Assembly (NCBI RefSeq): GCF_003939025.1
Contig: NZ_RQIH01000006.1
Span: forward strand, 62,001 to 126,000
Reading direction: 5' to 3'
DNA length: 64,000 nucleotides
From: Rhizobium sophoriradicis
Lineage (GTDB): Bacteria; Pseudomonadota; Alphaproteobacteria; Rhizobiales; Rhizobiaceae
The position numbers were made by a program, and so were the translations under genes. Positions 57,698 to 64,000 of this stretch are shown here, in pieces (within the stretch, counting starts at the first letter, position 1; every line of letters begins with the position of its first letter). The notes beneath the pieces were generated by a model. It was not told the DNA's origin and did not search any database. It worked only from the letters and a program-made list of their open reading frames with translations.

Positions 57698-58207
57698 TCA
57701 CATCCACTCGCGGCCCTCGCTGCGCAGGAAATAGATCAGGTCGAGCCCAAGGCTCGGCTTGCCGAGCGCCGTCAGCGTCATGTGGCACTGGCCGCGATGG
57801 TGGGTCTGGTGGTTGAAGAGATGGGAGAGCGCGGTCCACAGCGGCTGTGTAATCGCGATCGGTTGGCTCACCGGCGAGTAGGTGAAGTTGGCAGCAAGGC
57901 TTGTCTCGTCCAGCGTGCCCGTCCAGCCAATGATCCGCTCGTCCTCTGCCTTGCGTGCAACGGCAAGCGCATCGAACTCCTCGAAAAGCACGGCATCGAG
58001 GCTCATCGGCGCCTCGCCGGTGCCGGTGAAGCGCTTCATCCATATTCGGTCGGCAACGAGCAGATGGTTGAGGGTTCGATGCAGCGAGCCGAAGAAGGCG
58101 CCGCGGTCGCTGCGGAATTCCGCATCGCTGAGTTCGGCCGCCGCCGCATAGACCTGGGCATTGGCCCAGCGATTATAGGCGGCGAACATCCTGTAGTGCC
58201 TGAGCAT
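57698..58207 (-). CDS. DinB-family four-helix protein
   Basis: The 169-residue protein has the metal histidines of the DinB/YfiT fold in LHRTLNHLLVADRIW and FNHQTHHRGQ. DinB-like proteins are often thiol-dependent (bacillithiol, mycothiol or glutathione) transferases or have no known role. ATG 58207 has AGGAGG seven bases upstream. It stands alone beside a non-coding repeat element. Confidence 0.88.
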   Translation of the reverse strand: MLRHYRMFAAYNRWANAQVYAAAAELSDAEFRSDRGAFFGSLHRTLNHLLVADRIWMKRFTGTGEAPMSLDAVLFEEFDALAVARKAEDERIIGWTGTLDETSLAANFTYSPVSQPIAITQPLWTALSHLFNHQTHHRGQCHMTLTALGKPSLGLDLIYFLRSEGREWM

Positions 58208-58699
58208 GTGCTCCTCCTGTCCTGGGAAGGGCAATCAAGAGCCTTTCCTGGTTAGATTGAATCATTCTGTTGGCTCAAACGGAGTCGGATGGTCGACCGG
58301 CCGGCGCGCGTCGTAGCCCAGCTCTACGGCCAAGCCGGCCGGTCGATCAGCCGGCCCGTTTCAGCCAACCCTCCCGCAGATTTGCCTGGCAAATCTGCAA
58401 GACTCAAAAGCGCCGGACGCACTTATCGCTTCGCCATAGCGAAGCGGTGCGGCCGGTGGGCCGGGCATCTTTCCGCCAGGATCAGAGGCGATCGGCTCGG
58501 ACATACCTGGGGGTATGCCCATCGCCAATCGCCTCTGCCCTGACGAAAACCTGCTCCGGCAGAATGCTTCAATCTAACCAGGAAAGGCTCTAGCTTGCTT
58601 CCGCAGAAATCGCAGTGATGACGCCATGAAATTTCCTGATTTGATCGCGGGCGCGTTCTGTCGTCGAATGCAGGGAGTTGCGATCACGAAAGGACTGTC
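58208..58699. other. Intergenic region occupied by a repeat element
   Basis: These 492 bases hold a 354-bp element (58238-58591) and about 105 bases of upstream sequence of the GST gene, ending in AAAGGACTGTC before its ATG. No gene is supported. Confidence 0.6.
58238..58591. repeat. 354-bp non-coding element with 32-bp terminal inverted repeats
   Basis: The ends (AGAGCCTTTCCTGGTTAGAT... and its complement) are inverted repeats of 32 bases with one mismatch. Inside lie perfect hairpins at 58293-58346 (13-bp arms TCGACCGGCCGGC), 58376-58398 (10-bp arms GCAGATTTGC) and 58427-58446 (8-bp arms CGCTTCGC). There is no transposase frame. The build is MITE-like or that of a large structured intergenic repeat. 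Confidence 0.8.
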
Positions 58700-59389
58700 A
58701 TGACCAGAGCTCTCTATTCCCTCTGCGGCGCCGATGAGCGGCGCTTCTTTTCGCCCCATTGCTGGAAGGCGGTGATGGCGCTGGCGCATAAGGGACTCGA
58801 TTTCGAAGAGATTCCGACGACCTACGCCCGCATCCGCGAAATCGGCGGCGGTGTCTCGCCGACTCTGCCCGTCCTCGACGACAATGGCAGGCTGATCCCC
58901 GACAGTTTCGCCATCGCTCTCTATCTGGAGGAGGCCTATCCGACGCGGCCGTCGCTCTTCAACGGCGAGGGCGGCAAGGCGCTGTCACGCATGGTGGAAG
59001 GCTATTCGCAGATGATCATCCATCCGGCGATCATGCGGATCGGGCTTCTCGACATCCATGCGATCCTCGACGAGGGAGACAAGGCCTATTTCCGTGAAAG
59101 CCGCGAGGCTCGTCTTGGCAAATCGTTTGACGTCATTGCCGCCGATAGCGAGGCGGAGAAAGCCGCCTTCGGCGCCAAGCTGGAGCCGCTGCGGCATATG
59201 CTGAAGTTCCAGCCCTTCATCGGCGGGCAGACGCCGCTCTTTGCCGACTATATCGTCTTCGGCGCGCTGCAATGGCTGCGTGTCTGCACCGGCCTTGCAA
59301 TGCTCGCGGCCGACGATCCGGTCCTGGGCTGGTTCGAACGCTGCCTCGATCTTCATGAAAGCCGCGGCCGGACTGTGACAGCGGCGTGA
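58700..59389 (+). CDS. Glutathione S-transferase family protein
   Basis: The 229-residue protein has an N-terminal thioredoxin-like domain (MTRALYSLCGADERRFFSPH, VSPTLPVLDDNG, PDSFAIALYLEE) and an all-helical C-terminal domain. The wording resembles the beta-etherase-type (LigE-like) bacterial GSTs. It could conjugate glutathione or cleave ether bonds; the substrate is unknown. AAAGGAC precedes the ATG. Confidence 0.88.
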   Translation: MTRALYSLCGADERRFFSPHCWKAVMALAHKGLDFEEIPTTYARIREIGGGVSPTLPVLDDNGRLIPDSFAIALYLEEAYPTRPSLFNGEGGKALSRMVEGYSQMIIHPAIMRIGLLDIHAILDEGDKAYFRESREARLGKSFDVIAADSEAEKAAFGAKLEPLRHMLKFQPFIGGQTPLFADYIVFGALQWLRVCTGLAMLAADDPVLGWFERCLDLHESRGRTVTAA

Positions 59390-59421
59390 AATTGCCGCCT
59401 ACCTCTTGTTTTCGGGCGTTG

Positions 59422-59440
59422 GGGCGGGTAAAGACCGCCC
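59422..59440 (+). terminator. Terminator between the GST gene and ndk
   Basis: Six-base arms GGGCGG / CCGCCC with a seven-base loop, followed by ACTTTTCCC. It lies close to the ndk start, so it could also act in the ndk leader. Confidence 0.5.
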
Positions 59441-59470
59441 ACTTTTCCCGAGAAAACAGAGGATTTGACT

Positions 59471-59893
59471 ATGGCGATTGAACGCACCTTCTCGATGATC
59501 AAGCCGGACGCAACCAAGCGCAACCTGACGGGTGCCATCACCAAGATGCTCGAAGATGCCGGCCTGCGCGTCGTCGCCTCGAAGCGCGTCTGGATGAGCC
59601 GCCGCGAAGCCGAAGGCTTCTACGCCGTTCACAAGGATCGTCCCTTCTTCGGCGAACTGGTCGAAGGCATGACCTCCGGCCCGACCGTCGTCCAGGTTCT
59701 GGAAGGCGAAGGTGCCATCCTGAAGAACCGCGAGATCATGGGCGCGACCAACCCGGCAAACGCTGATGAAGGCACGATCCGCAAGGTTCATGCGCTGTCG
59801 ATCGGCGAAAACTCGGTTCACGGCTCGGACGCTCCGGAAACCGCTGCCCAGGAAATCAAGTACTGGTTCTCCGACACCGAAATCGTCGGCTGA
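59471..59893 (+). CDS. ndk: Nucleoside diphosphate kinase
   Basis: The 140-residue enzyme has [14 protein letters not shown] and the phospho-histidine in [10 protein letters not shown]. It moves phosphate between nucleoside di- and triphosphates. ATG 59471 has AGAGGA eight bases upstream. A strong terminator follows. Confidence 0.97.
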   Translation: MAIERTFSMIKPDATKRNLTGAITKMLEDAGLRVVASKRVWMSRREAEGFYAVHKDRPFFGELVEGMTSGPTVVQVLEGEGAILKNREIMGATNPANADEGTIRKVHALSIGENSVHGSDAPETAAQEIKYWFSDTEIVG

Positions 59894-59938
59894 GGCCATA
59901 GGTCGGCATTCGCTTCCAATGCCTTGAATTGACTCTCG

Positions 59939-59966
59939 AAAGCCGGGGCTTCGCTCCGGCTTTTTT
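59939..59966. terminator. Rho-independent terminator of ndk
   Basis: Arms AAAGCCGG / CCGGCTTT followed by TTTTTT. The minus-strand lipoprotein gene ends within the T-run, so the hairpin may stop both transcripts. Confidence 0.8.
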
Positions 59967-60468
59967 ATGCCGGGCATTTGTCGGTGTTCGAGAAATCGAC
60001 GCTGCCGTCCGGCTTGAAGACCTCCGGGTTCTTGTCATAAAACGCACCCAGGACGAGCGGCTTGCTCGGCAGCACGGTCTGGTCGAGGTCGGAGCGGAAC
60101 TGCGTCTTCAATTCCTGCAGCACCTTGCCGTCCTTGTCGACCAGCCGGATGCTGACGGAATAGGGGCGGTCCTTGCGCACGCAATGCAGGTTTTGGCTCT
60201 GCAGCGCGATCTTGTCGTCGATCGGGTAGACTTTCTGGTTCAGCACCAGCGGCGCGCCGCCCTGAGGATTTTCGAATTCGGCGATGATGACCGAGCCGTC
60301 AGGGATGGGACCGGTCTTCTTCAGCGTCAGCAGATAGGTGGCGCTCGCTACCCGATAGTTGAAGACGAACAGATGGCCAGTGACCTCGACCAGATTCTCG
60401 GCCTCGCGCCGGCAGGCGGACAGCACGAGGCCGATTGCTGTCGCCGTGACGATCAGATGTTTCCGCAT
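59965..60468 (-). CDS. Lipoprotein of unknown function
   Basis: The 167-residue protein has a lipoprotein signal (MRKHLIVTATAIGLVLSAC, lipobox LSAC with Cys at residue 19). The mature part is a beta-rich domain (VTGHLFVFNYRVASATYLLT; KPLVLGAFYDKNPEVF) with cysteines in NLHCVRKDRP and NTDKCPA. GGAGG precedes ATG 60468, inside the preceding CGNR gene, with which it overlaps by 16 bases. Function unknown. Confidence 0.85.
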   Translation of the reverse strand: MRKHLIVTATAIGLVLSACRREAENLVEVTGHLFVFNYRVASATYLLTLKKTGPIPDGSVIIAEFENPQGGAPLVLNQKVYPIDDKIALQSQNLHCVRKDRPYSVSIRLVDKDGKVLQELKTQFRSDLDQTVLPSKPLVLGAFYDKNPEVFKPDGSVDFSNTDKCPA

Positions 60469-61013
60469 GGGATTTCCTCCTTCTTGCGGCGATAATGCCG
60501 GTTCGCCTTGGCGCGGTTGCCGCAGACCGCCATGTCGCACCAGGCCCGGCTCCTGTTCTTGCTGCGGTCGATAAACAGCCAGCCGCAATTGCCGCAGATC
60601 TTCATGCGTTCCGAATCGGGCATGGCGATCAGTCGCAGCACCGAATGGGCGGTCGCCGCCGCCACGCTGCCGGGGTTTGCTTCGCGCAGCACCTTCGCTA
60701 CCGCCTCCAGCAGTGCCGCCAGCGATTGGTCGTCGCCGCCCGTCAGTATACGCTCGCGGAAATAGAGGTCGATCGCTTCCCGCAGCGCGATGAAATCCGC
60801 CTCGTTTTCCTTAGCCACCGGGGCGATATTGCCGAAGAGGGCGCGTTCGGCGCAGAATTCGGCGGCAGCGTGCGGAAAGTCGCGCATCTGATTGCTGACA
60901 GCGAAGCGGTCGATCCGCCGTGCTGCATCGTGGCGCAGAACGACGCTGTTGGCGACATCGAGCGCCAATGCGCCGCCGGCAAAACGGTGAGGGGTCCAGG
61001 AAAAGCTCATCAT
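60453..61013 (-). CDS. CGNR zinc-finger (ABATE domain) putative regulator
   Basis: The 186-residue protein has an N-terminal ABATE-like domain (GALALDVANSVV) and a C-terminal CGNR zinc finger with CGNCGWLFID, then WCDMAVCGNRAKANRHYRRK. Such proteins are predicted DNA-binding regulators of neighbouring stress or transport genes. Two ATG codons (61013, 61010) could start it. It is divergent from the permease across a perfect palindrome and overlaps the lipoprotein gene. Confidence 0.9.
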   Translation of the reverse strand: MMSFSWTPHRFAGGALALDVANSVVLRHDAARRIDRFAVSNQMRDFPHAAAEFCAERALFGNIAPVAKENEADFIALREAIDLYFRERILTGGDDQSLAALLEAVAKVLREANPGSVAAATAHSVLRLIAMPDSERMKICGNCGWLFIDRSKNRSRAWCDMAVCGNRAKANRHYRRKKEEIPCGNI

Positions 61014-61055
61014 AAAATTATAACTGGTGAAATGAGTTTTACCAGTTATAATTTT
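61014..61055. promoter_or_regulatory. Perfect 15-bp inverted repeat, likely operator and divergent promoter
   Basis: Arms AAAATTATAACTGGT (61014-61028) and ACCAGTTATAATTTT (61041-61055) are exact complements around 12 bases. Each arm holds a TATAAT, one reading toward each gene (61047-61052 plus; 61022-61017 minus), with CTGGTx 17 bases upstream supplied by the other arm. The CGNR protein is the obvious candidate to bind it. Confidence 0.75.
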
Positions 61056-61075
61056 GGTGACGCGGAGTGTCCGGA

Positions 61076-61972
61076 ATGGCCTATCTTCTGCAGCAGCTGG
61101 CGAATGCGGTTCCGCTTGCCGCCCTCTATGCCGCGCTCGCCTTCGGTTATGCCGTCGCCTTCGGCGTCACCAAGCGAGCCGATATCACCTATGGGGCGAT
61201 CTTCGCCTTCTCCGGCCAGATCCTGCTGCTTTTCACCGAGCTCGCCTTCAACCGCTTCTGGCTGGTGCTGCCGGCCGCCCTTGCCGTCGGCGCCTGTGCC
61301 GCGATCGCCTATTCGCTGGCGGCGGGCATCTGGATCGGCCGCTCGATCATGCTGCCGCTGGTCAGCAAGTCGCCGAACACAGTCATCGTCGCTGCCCTCG
61401 GCATCATGATCGTGCTGATGGAAACCGCCCGGCTCGCCGCCGATACTAGGGCGATCTGGCTGCCGCCGTTTCTGAACGACACGGTCGTCTTCTGGAGCGA
61501 TGGGCCGTTCGAGGTGACGCTCACCCATATCCAGCTGATCGATACCGCACTGATGGCGGCCATCGTCGCAGTGGGTACGCTGATCCTCCGGCGCACCGCC
61601 TGGGGCCGCCTCTGGCGCGCGGTCACCGACGATCCACTGGCCGCCGAGCTCTGCGGCACCAGCGCCAGCCGCGTCTTCCTCGTCGCCTATGTGGCCGCCG
61701 CCCTCGTTGCCACGATCTGCGGCATCCTCGCCACTTTCTATTACGGTTCGATGGATTTCGGCGCCGGCCTGATGTTCGGGCTGAAGGTGCTGCTGATCGC
61801 CGCTGTCGGCGGCTATTCCGATCCGCTGCGCTCGGCCGGCGGCGCCGCCGGGCTTGCCGTCGTCGAAACCCTATGGGGCGCCTACGGCCCCTTCGTCTGG
61901 CGCGATCTCGTCATCTTCTCGCTGCTCGTCCTATTGCTGGTCATGAGCCGCAGGGAGCGCGTGGTGCTCTGA
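61076..61972 (+). CDS. LivH-like branched-chain amino acid ABC permease, orphan
   Basis: The 298-residue protein has seven to eight hydrophobic helices and the LivH/BPD_transp_2 patterns AALYAALAFGYAVAFGVTKRADITYGA and GILATFYYGSMDFGAGLMFGLKVLLIAAVGG. No ATPase, second permease or binding protein lies nearby, unlike normal liv operons. ATG 61076 has GGAG eight bases upstream and is preferred to a GTG at 61067. Confidence 0.9.
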   Translation: MAYLLQQLANAVPLAALYAALAFGYAVAFGVTKRADITYGAIFAFSGQILLLFTELAFNRFWLVLPAALAVGACAAIAYSLAAGIWIGRSIMLPLVSKSPNTVIVAALGIMIVLMETARLAADTRAIWLPPFLNDTVVFWSDGPFEVTLTHIQLIDTALMAAIVAVGTLILRRTAWGRLWRAVTDDPLAAELCGTSASRVFLVAYVAAALVATICGILATFYYGSMDFGAGLMFGLKVLLIAAVGGYSDPLRSAGGAAGLAVVETLWGAYGPFVWRDLVIFSLLVLLLVMSRRERVVL

Positions 61973-62070
61973 GCAATTCCAGCAAAAGTGCGCAGCGGTT
62001 TTGCGTCCGGAATTGCGTAAAACAAGAAGAGCAGCGCATTTCCGTTGCTCGGATAATCAGGAAATGCGCT
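61973..62070. repeat. Variant palindromic intergenic repeat after the permease
   Basis: The stretch shows two palindromes: GCAATTCC...GGAATTGC and GCGCATTTCC...GGAAATGCGC. The centre (AAAAGTGCGCAGCGGTTTTG) resembles the element at 40372 read on the other strand (AAGTGTGCAGCGG). It fills the gap to moaE. Confidence 0.55.
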
Positions 62071-62073
62071 GAT

Positions 62074-62535
62074 TTATTTCCACTTGTCGCGCGCCGCGTC
62101 GTCGGCGTCTTTCGCCGCGACCCAGTCGCCGGCAGCGCCGTCCTTGCCGTGTTCTTTCTTCCAGAAAGGGGCCGCGGTCTTCAGGAAATCCATGACGAAG
62201 TTGGCGCCGTCGAACGCCGCCTGCCGGTGCGGCGCGGCCGCAACGACGAGGACGATATTCTCGCCCACAGCGATCTTGCCGTAGCGGTGGATCGCAGTCA
62301 GGCCAAGCAGCCCGAAACGCTCGACGGCAAGTTTGCCGATGCGGGCCATCTCGGCTTCGGCCATGCCGGGATAATGCTCGAGTTCCAGCGCCGCCAGCAC
62401 ACCGCCGTCATCGCGGCAGAGGCCGGAGAAGGTAACGACCGCGCCGATGCCGGGCTTGCCCTTGGAGAGCAGGTCGACTTCGGCCTGCAGGTCGAAGTCG
62501 TCGCGCTGGACGCGGATGGTGGGGGTGATGGTCAC
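62074..62535 (-). CDS. moaE: Molybdopterin synthase catalytic subunit
   Basis: The 153-residue protein has the MoaE patterns GAVVTFSGLCRDD, LELEHYPGMAEAEM, IHRYGKIAVGE and the catalytic-site region PHRQAAFDGANFVMDFLKTAAPFWKKE (in part). It inserts sulphur from MoaD into precursor Z for molybdopterin. The GTG at 62535 has GGAGG eight bases upstream; a GTG just before it (62538) is also possible. A 143-bp repeat separates it from moaD. Confidence 0.94.
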   Translation of the reverse strand: MTITPTIRVQRDDFDLQAEVDLLSKGKPGIGAVVTFSGLCRDDGGVLAALELEHYPGMAEAEMARIGKLAVERFGLLGLTAIHRYGKIAVGENIVLVVAAAPHRQAAFDGANFVMDFLKTAAPFWKKEHGKDGAAGDWVAAKDADDAARDKWK

Positions 62536-62578
62536 CACAGGGGCCTCCGCTGCTTTGATGCGCTGCCGTATCCCCAAC

Positions 62579-62721
62579 CTCCCTCATTCCTGTGCTTGTC
62601 ACAGGAATCCAGCCACCGCGCGTCGGCGCGGTGAATGACTTTTTCCTTTTGGCAAGTGCTTCTCTCGCGCCCAAGGACTTGGGCGCACTGGATTCCTGTG
62701 ACAAGCACAGGAATGAGGGAG
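62579..62721. repeat. 143-bp element with perfect 34-bp inverted ends, between moaD and moaE
   Basis: The ends (CTCCCTCATTCCTGTGCTTG... and its complement) match over 34 bases without a mismatch. The centre has two more hairpins (CACCGCGC / GCGCGGTG and GCGCCCAA / TTGGGCGC). No coding frame is present. Confidence 0.85.
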
Positions 62722-62779
62722 AGAAGGGAAAACGCAGTCGTACCCATTGGCAGCTTTCCAAAGCCCAGGCGGATGAGTC

Positions 62780-63034
62780 TTATCCCCCCGTCATCGGCGG
62801 AAAAATCCCAATCTCGCGGGCGCCCGATATCGGCTCGTCATGCTCGACATGCTCCATATCGAGCGCCACCCTGATCACCTCGGGATATTGAAGTGCGGCC
62901 TCATATTCTTCGCCCAGCGTCTTCAAATGATTCAGAAGATCGGCGACGGTGACGACGGAGGAGGGGAGGTCGATCTCCTCCTCACCCTTGCCGATGCGCT
63001 CGCGCACCCAGGCGAAATAGACAAGCCGCGTCAT
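62780..63034 (-). CDS. moaD: Molybdopterin synthase sulfur carrier subunit
   Basis: The 84-residue ubiquitin-like protein ends in Gly-Gly (FPPMTGG), which carries the thiocarboxylate. ATG 63034 overlaps the pgsA stop (ATGA). The order uvrC-pgsA-moaD-moaE is standard in alphaproteobacteria. Confidence 0.95.
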   Translation of the reverse strand: MTRLVYFAWVRERIGKGEEEIDLPSSVVTVADLLNHLKTLGEEYEAALQYPEVIRVALDMEHVEHDEPISGAREIGIFPPMTGG

Positions 63035-63621
63035 TCCTCGTCATCCACGATATGTTTCAACCCGGCGCGGAAATAGTCGTAGCCGGTATAGATGGTCAGC
63101 AATGCTGCGATCCACAACAGTGCGATACCGGTCTGCGTCGTATAGGGGAAAATCTCGTCGCCGGCAGGACCCGCGAGCAGGAAGGCGATGGCGACGAGCT
63201 GCAGCGTCGTCTTCCATTTGGCAATACGTGTCACCGGCACGCTGACCTTCAGCGCCGCCAGATATTCACGCAGGCCGGACACCAGGATCTCGCGGCAGAG
63301 AATGGTGATCGCCGCCCAGATCGACCAGCCGGCGATGGTCTGGTCGGCCGCGACCAGCAGCAGGATCGAGGCGACCAGCAGTTTGTCGGCGATCGGATCG
63401 AGCATGCGGCCGATATTCGACGTCTGGTTCCAGATGCGGGCGAGATAGCCGTCGAGGAAATCGGTGAGCGAGGCGATGATGAAGATCCACAGCGCCACCC
63501 AGCGCGCCGTATTGCTGATCGACAGCCTGCCCTCGATGAAAAAGCAGAGCACGATCACCGGCACGGCAAGGATGCGGCCGTAAGTCAGAAGGTTGGGAAG
63601 GCTGTACGCACGCGATGCCAT
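63031..63621 (-). CDS. pgsA: CDP-diacylglycerol--glycerol-3-phosphate 3-phosphatidyltransferase
   Basis: The 196-residue membrane enzyme has the CDP-alcohol phosphotransferase motif DFLDGYLAR followed by GRMLDPIADK and starts with SLPNLLTYGRILAVP. It makes phosphatidylglycerol phosphate. The gene lies between uvrC and moaD. Confidence 0.96.
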   Translation of the reverse strand: MASRAYSLPNLLTYGRILAVPVIVLCFFIEGRLSISNTARWVALWIFIIASLTDFLDGYLARIWNQTSNIGRMLDPIADKLLVASILLLVAADQTIAGWSIWAAITILCREILVSGLREYLAALKVSVPVTRIAKWKTTLQLVAIAFLLAGPAGDEIFPYTTQTGIALLWIAALLTIYTGYDYFRAGLKHIVDDEE

Positions 63622-63669
63622 GGATCGTTTCTCTGATTGATGCGCCGCGATAGCGCCGCGCGTCTTGAC

Positions 63670-63689
63670 GAAAATCGATTCCGATTTTC
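63670..63689. terminator. Short hairpin between uvrC and pgsA
   Basis: Eight-base arms GAAAATCG / CGATTTTC with a four-base loop lie about 95 bases past the uvrC stop. There is no T-run; it may be a repeat fragment rather than a terminator. Confidence 0.4.
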
Positions 63690-63783
63690 GGGCCGATGCC
63701 GTAGATGACGGCTTTGAGCGTAGACCGTCAACATTGTTTCTGTCTTTTCGTCCCCTTTGCGTGGAATTTGCGACGGACGGCGG

Positions 63784-64000
63784 TTATTTCGCGGCGTCGT
63801 CGTGGAAATGGTTGTAGACCTGCTTGGCAACGGCCTCCGAAATGCCTTCTACCGCCATCAGGTCGGACAGAGCGGCGCGCGAAACCGCTTTCGCGGTGCC
63901 GAAATGCTGCAGCAGCGCCCGCTTGCGCGACGGGCCGATGCCGCCGATCTCGTCGAGCGGGTTCTTGACCATTTCTTTCTTGCGCCGCGCCCGGTGCGAG
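63784..64000 (-). CDS. uvrC: Excinuclease ABC subunit C, C-terminal end (runs off the right edge)
   Basis: The visible 71 or so codons are the UvrC C-terminus: [20 protein letters not shown] (in-frame to the window edge), then [20 protein letters not shown] and a second helix-hairpin-helix ([18 protein letters not shown]). The tandem HhH domain binds DNA for the 5' incision in nucleotide excision repair. The nuclease domains lie outside the window. Confidence 0.95.
   Translation of the reverse strand, partial: SHRARRKKEMVKNPLDEIGGIGPSRKRALLQHFGTAKAVSRAALSDLMAVEGISEAVAKQVYNHFHDDAAK

Noticed and set aside
58289..58543. An 84-codon frame inside the 354-bp repeat
   Set aside because: It crosses the hairpins, has no ribosome site and reads as low-complexity; the structure explains the sequence better.

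Overview
The window looks like a chromosomal segment of a Rhizobium species (R. etli / R. leguminosarum group, Alphaproteobacteria). The evidence is high GC with strong third-position bias, the alphaproteobacterial gene orders rpsF-rpsR-(DUF2232)-rplI-dnaB-alr-radA-cvpA-purF, fabD-fabG-acpP-fabF-mltG-yicC-gmk and uvrC-pgsA-moaD-moaE, the pssA-psd pair, and several families of palindromic intergenic repeats typical of rhizobia. It is almost wholly core housekeeping DNA. I see no transposase, integrase, prophage gene, CRISPR array, rRNA or tRNA.

Layout. 1-4.5 kb: end of an MscS-type channel gene, a tightly coupled ygfZ / HD phosphohydrolase / tyrosine-phosphatase-like operon, small exported proteins of unknown role and a NUDIX hydrolase. 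4.6-12.5 kb: YnfA, an SRAP/YedK protein, a 48-residue orphan protein, phosphatidylethanolamine synthesis (psd, pssA), an ATM1-type ABC exporter and a large LysM envelope protein. 12.6-21.3 kb: LOG protein, RarD, citramalate synthase, prolyl aminopeptidase fused in one overlapping operon with three tandem GFA-fold paralogues, cysS and a GH25 lysozyme. 21.3-32.3 kb (mostly minus strand): SDR, purF, cvpA, radA, a LysE exporter, alr, dnaB, rplI, DUF2232, rpsR, rpsF. 32.6-40.4 kb: an aldo-keto reductase, then fatty acid synthesis (fabD, fabG, acpP, fabF), mltG, yicC and gmk on the plus strand. 40.5-48.9 kb (minus): rsmA, pdxA, a SurA-like chaperone and lptD-lptG-lptF for LPS export, then a PAP2 phosphatase. 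49-57.6 kb: pepA-holC, a Gfo/Idh/MocA dehydrogenase, an S9 peptidase, a truncated polysaccharide deacetylase, an ABC-F ATPase and a degenerate GGDEF protein. 57.7-64 kb: DinB and GST proteins, ndk, a lipoprotein, a CGNR regulator divergent from an orphan LivH-type permease, then moaE, moaD, pgsA and the end of uvrC.

Much of the content serves the cell envelope: phospholipid head groups (pssA, psd, pgsA), acyl chains (fab/acpP), peptidoglycan (alr, mltG, LysM, GH25) and LPS (lptDFG, surA-like, possibly the PAP2 enzyme). The rest is translation, replication and nucleotide supply. Many neighbouring genes overlap by 1-4 bases (ATGA, GTGA, TTGA, TAGTG, TGATG), which points to translational coupling.

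The most interesting non-routine signals are these. A perfect 15-bp inverted repeat carrying a TATAAT on each strand lies between the CGNR regulator and the orphan permease. Three GFA paralogues sit in a coupled operon with an aminopeptidase. A 354-bp non-coding element has 32-bp terminal inverted repeats. A dispersed palindromic repeat fills the gmk-rsmA gap and contributes to both stop codons. The LysM protein has a mirrored domain order. A deacetylase half-gene is wedged between two intact genes. I found no clearly new multi-gene defence or metabolic system.
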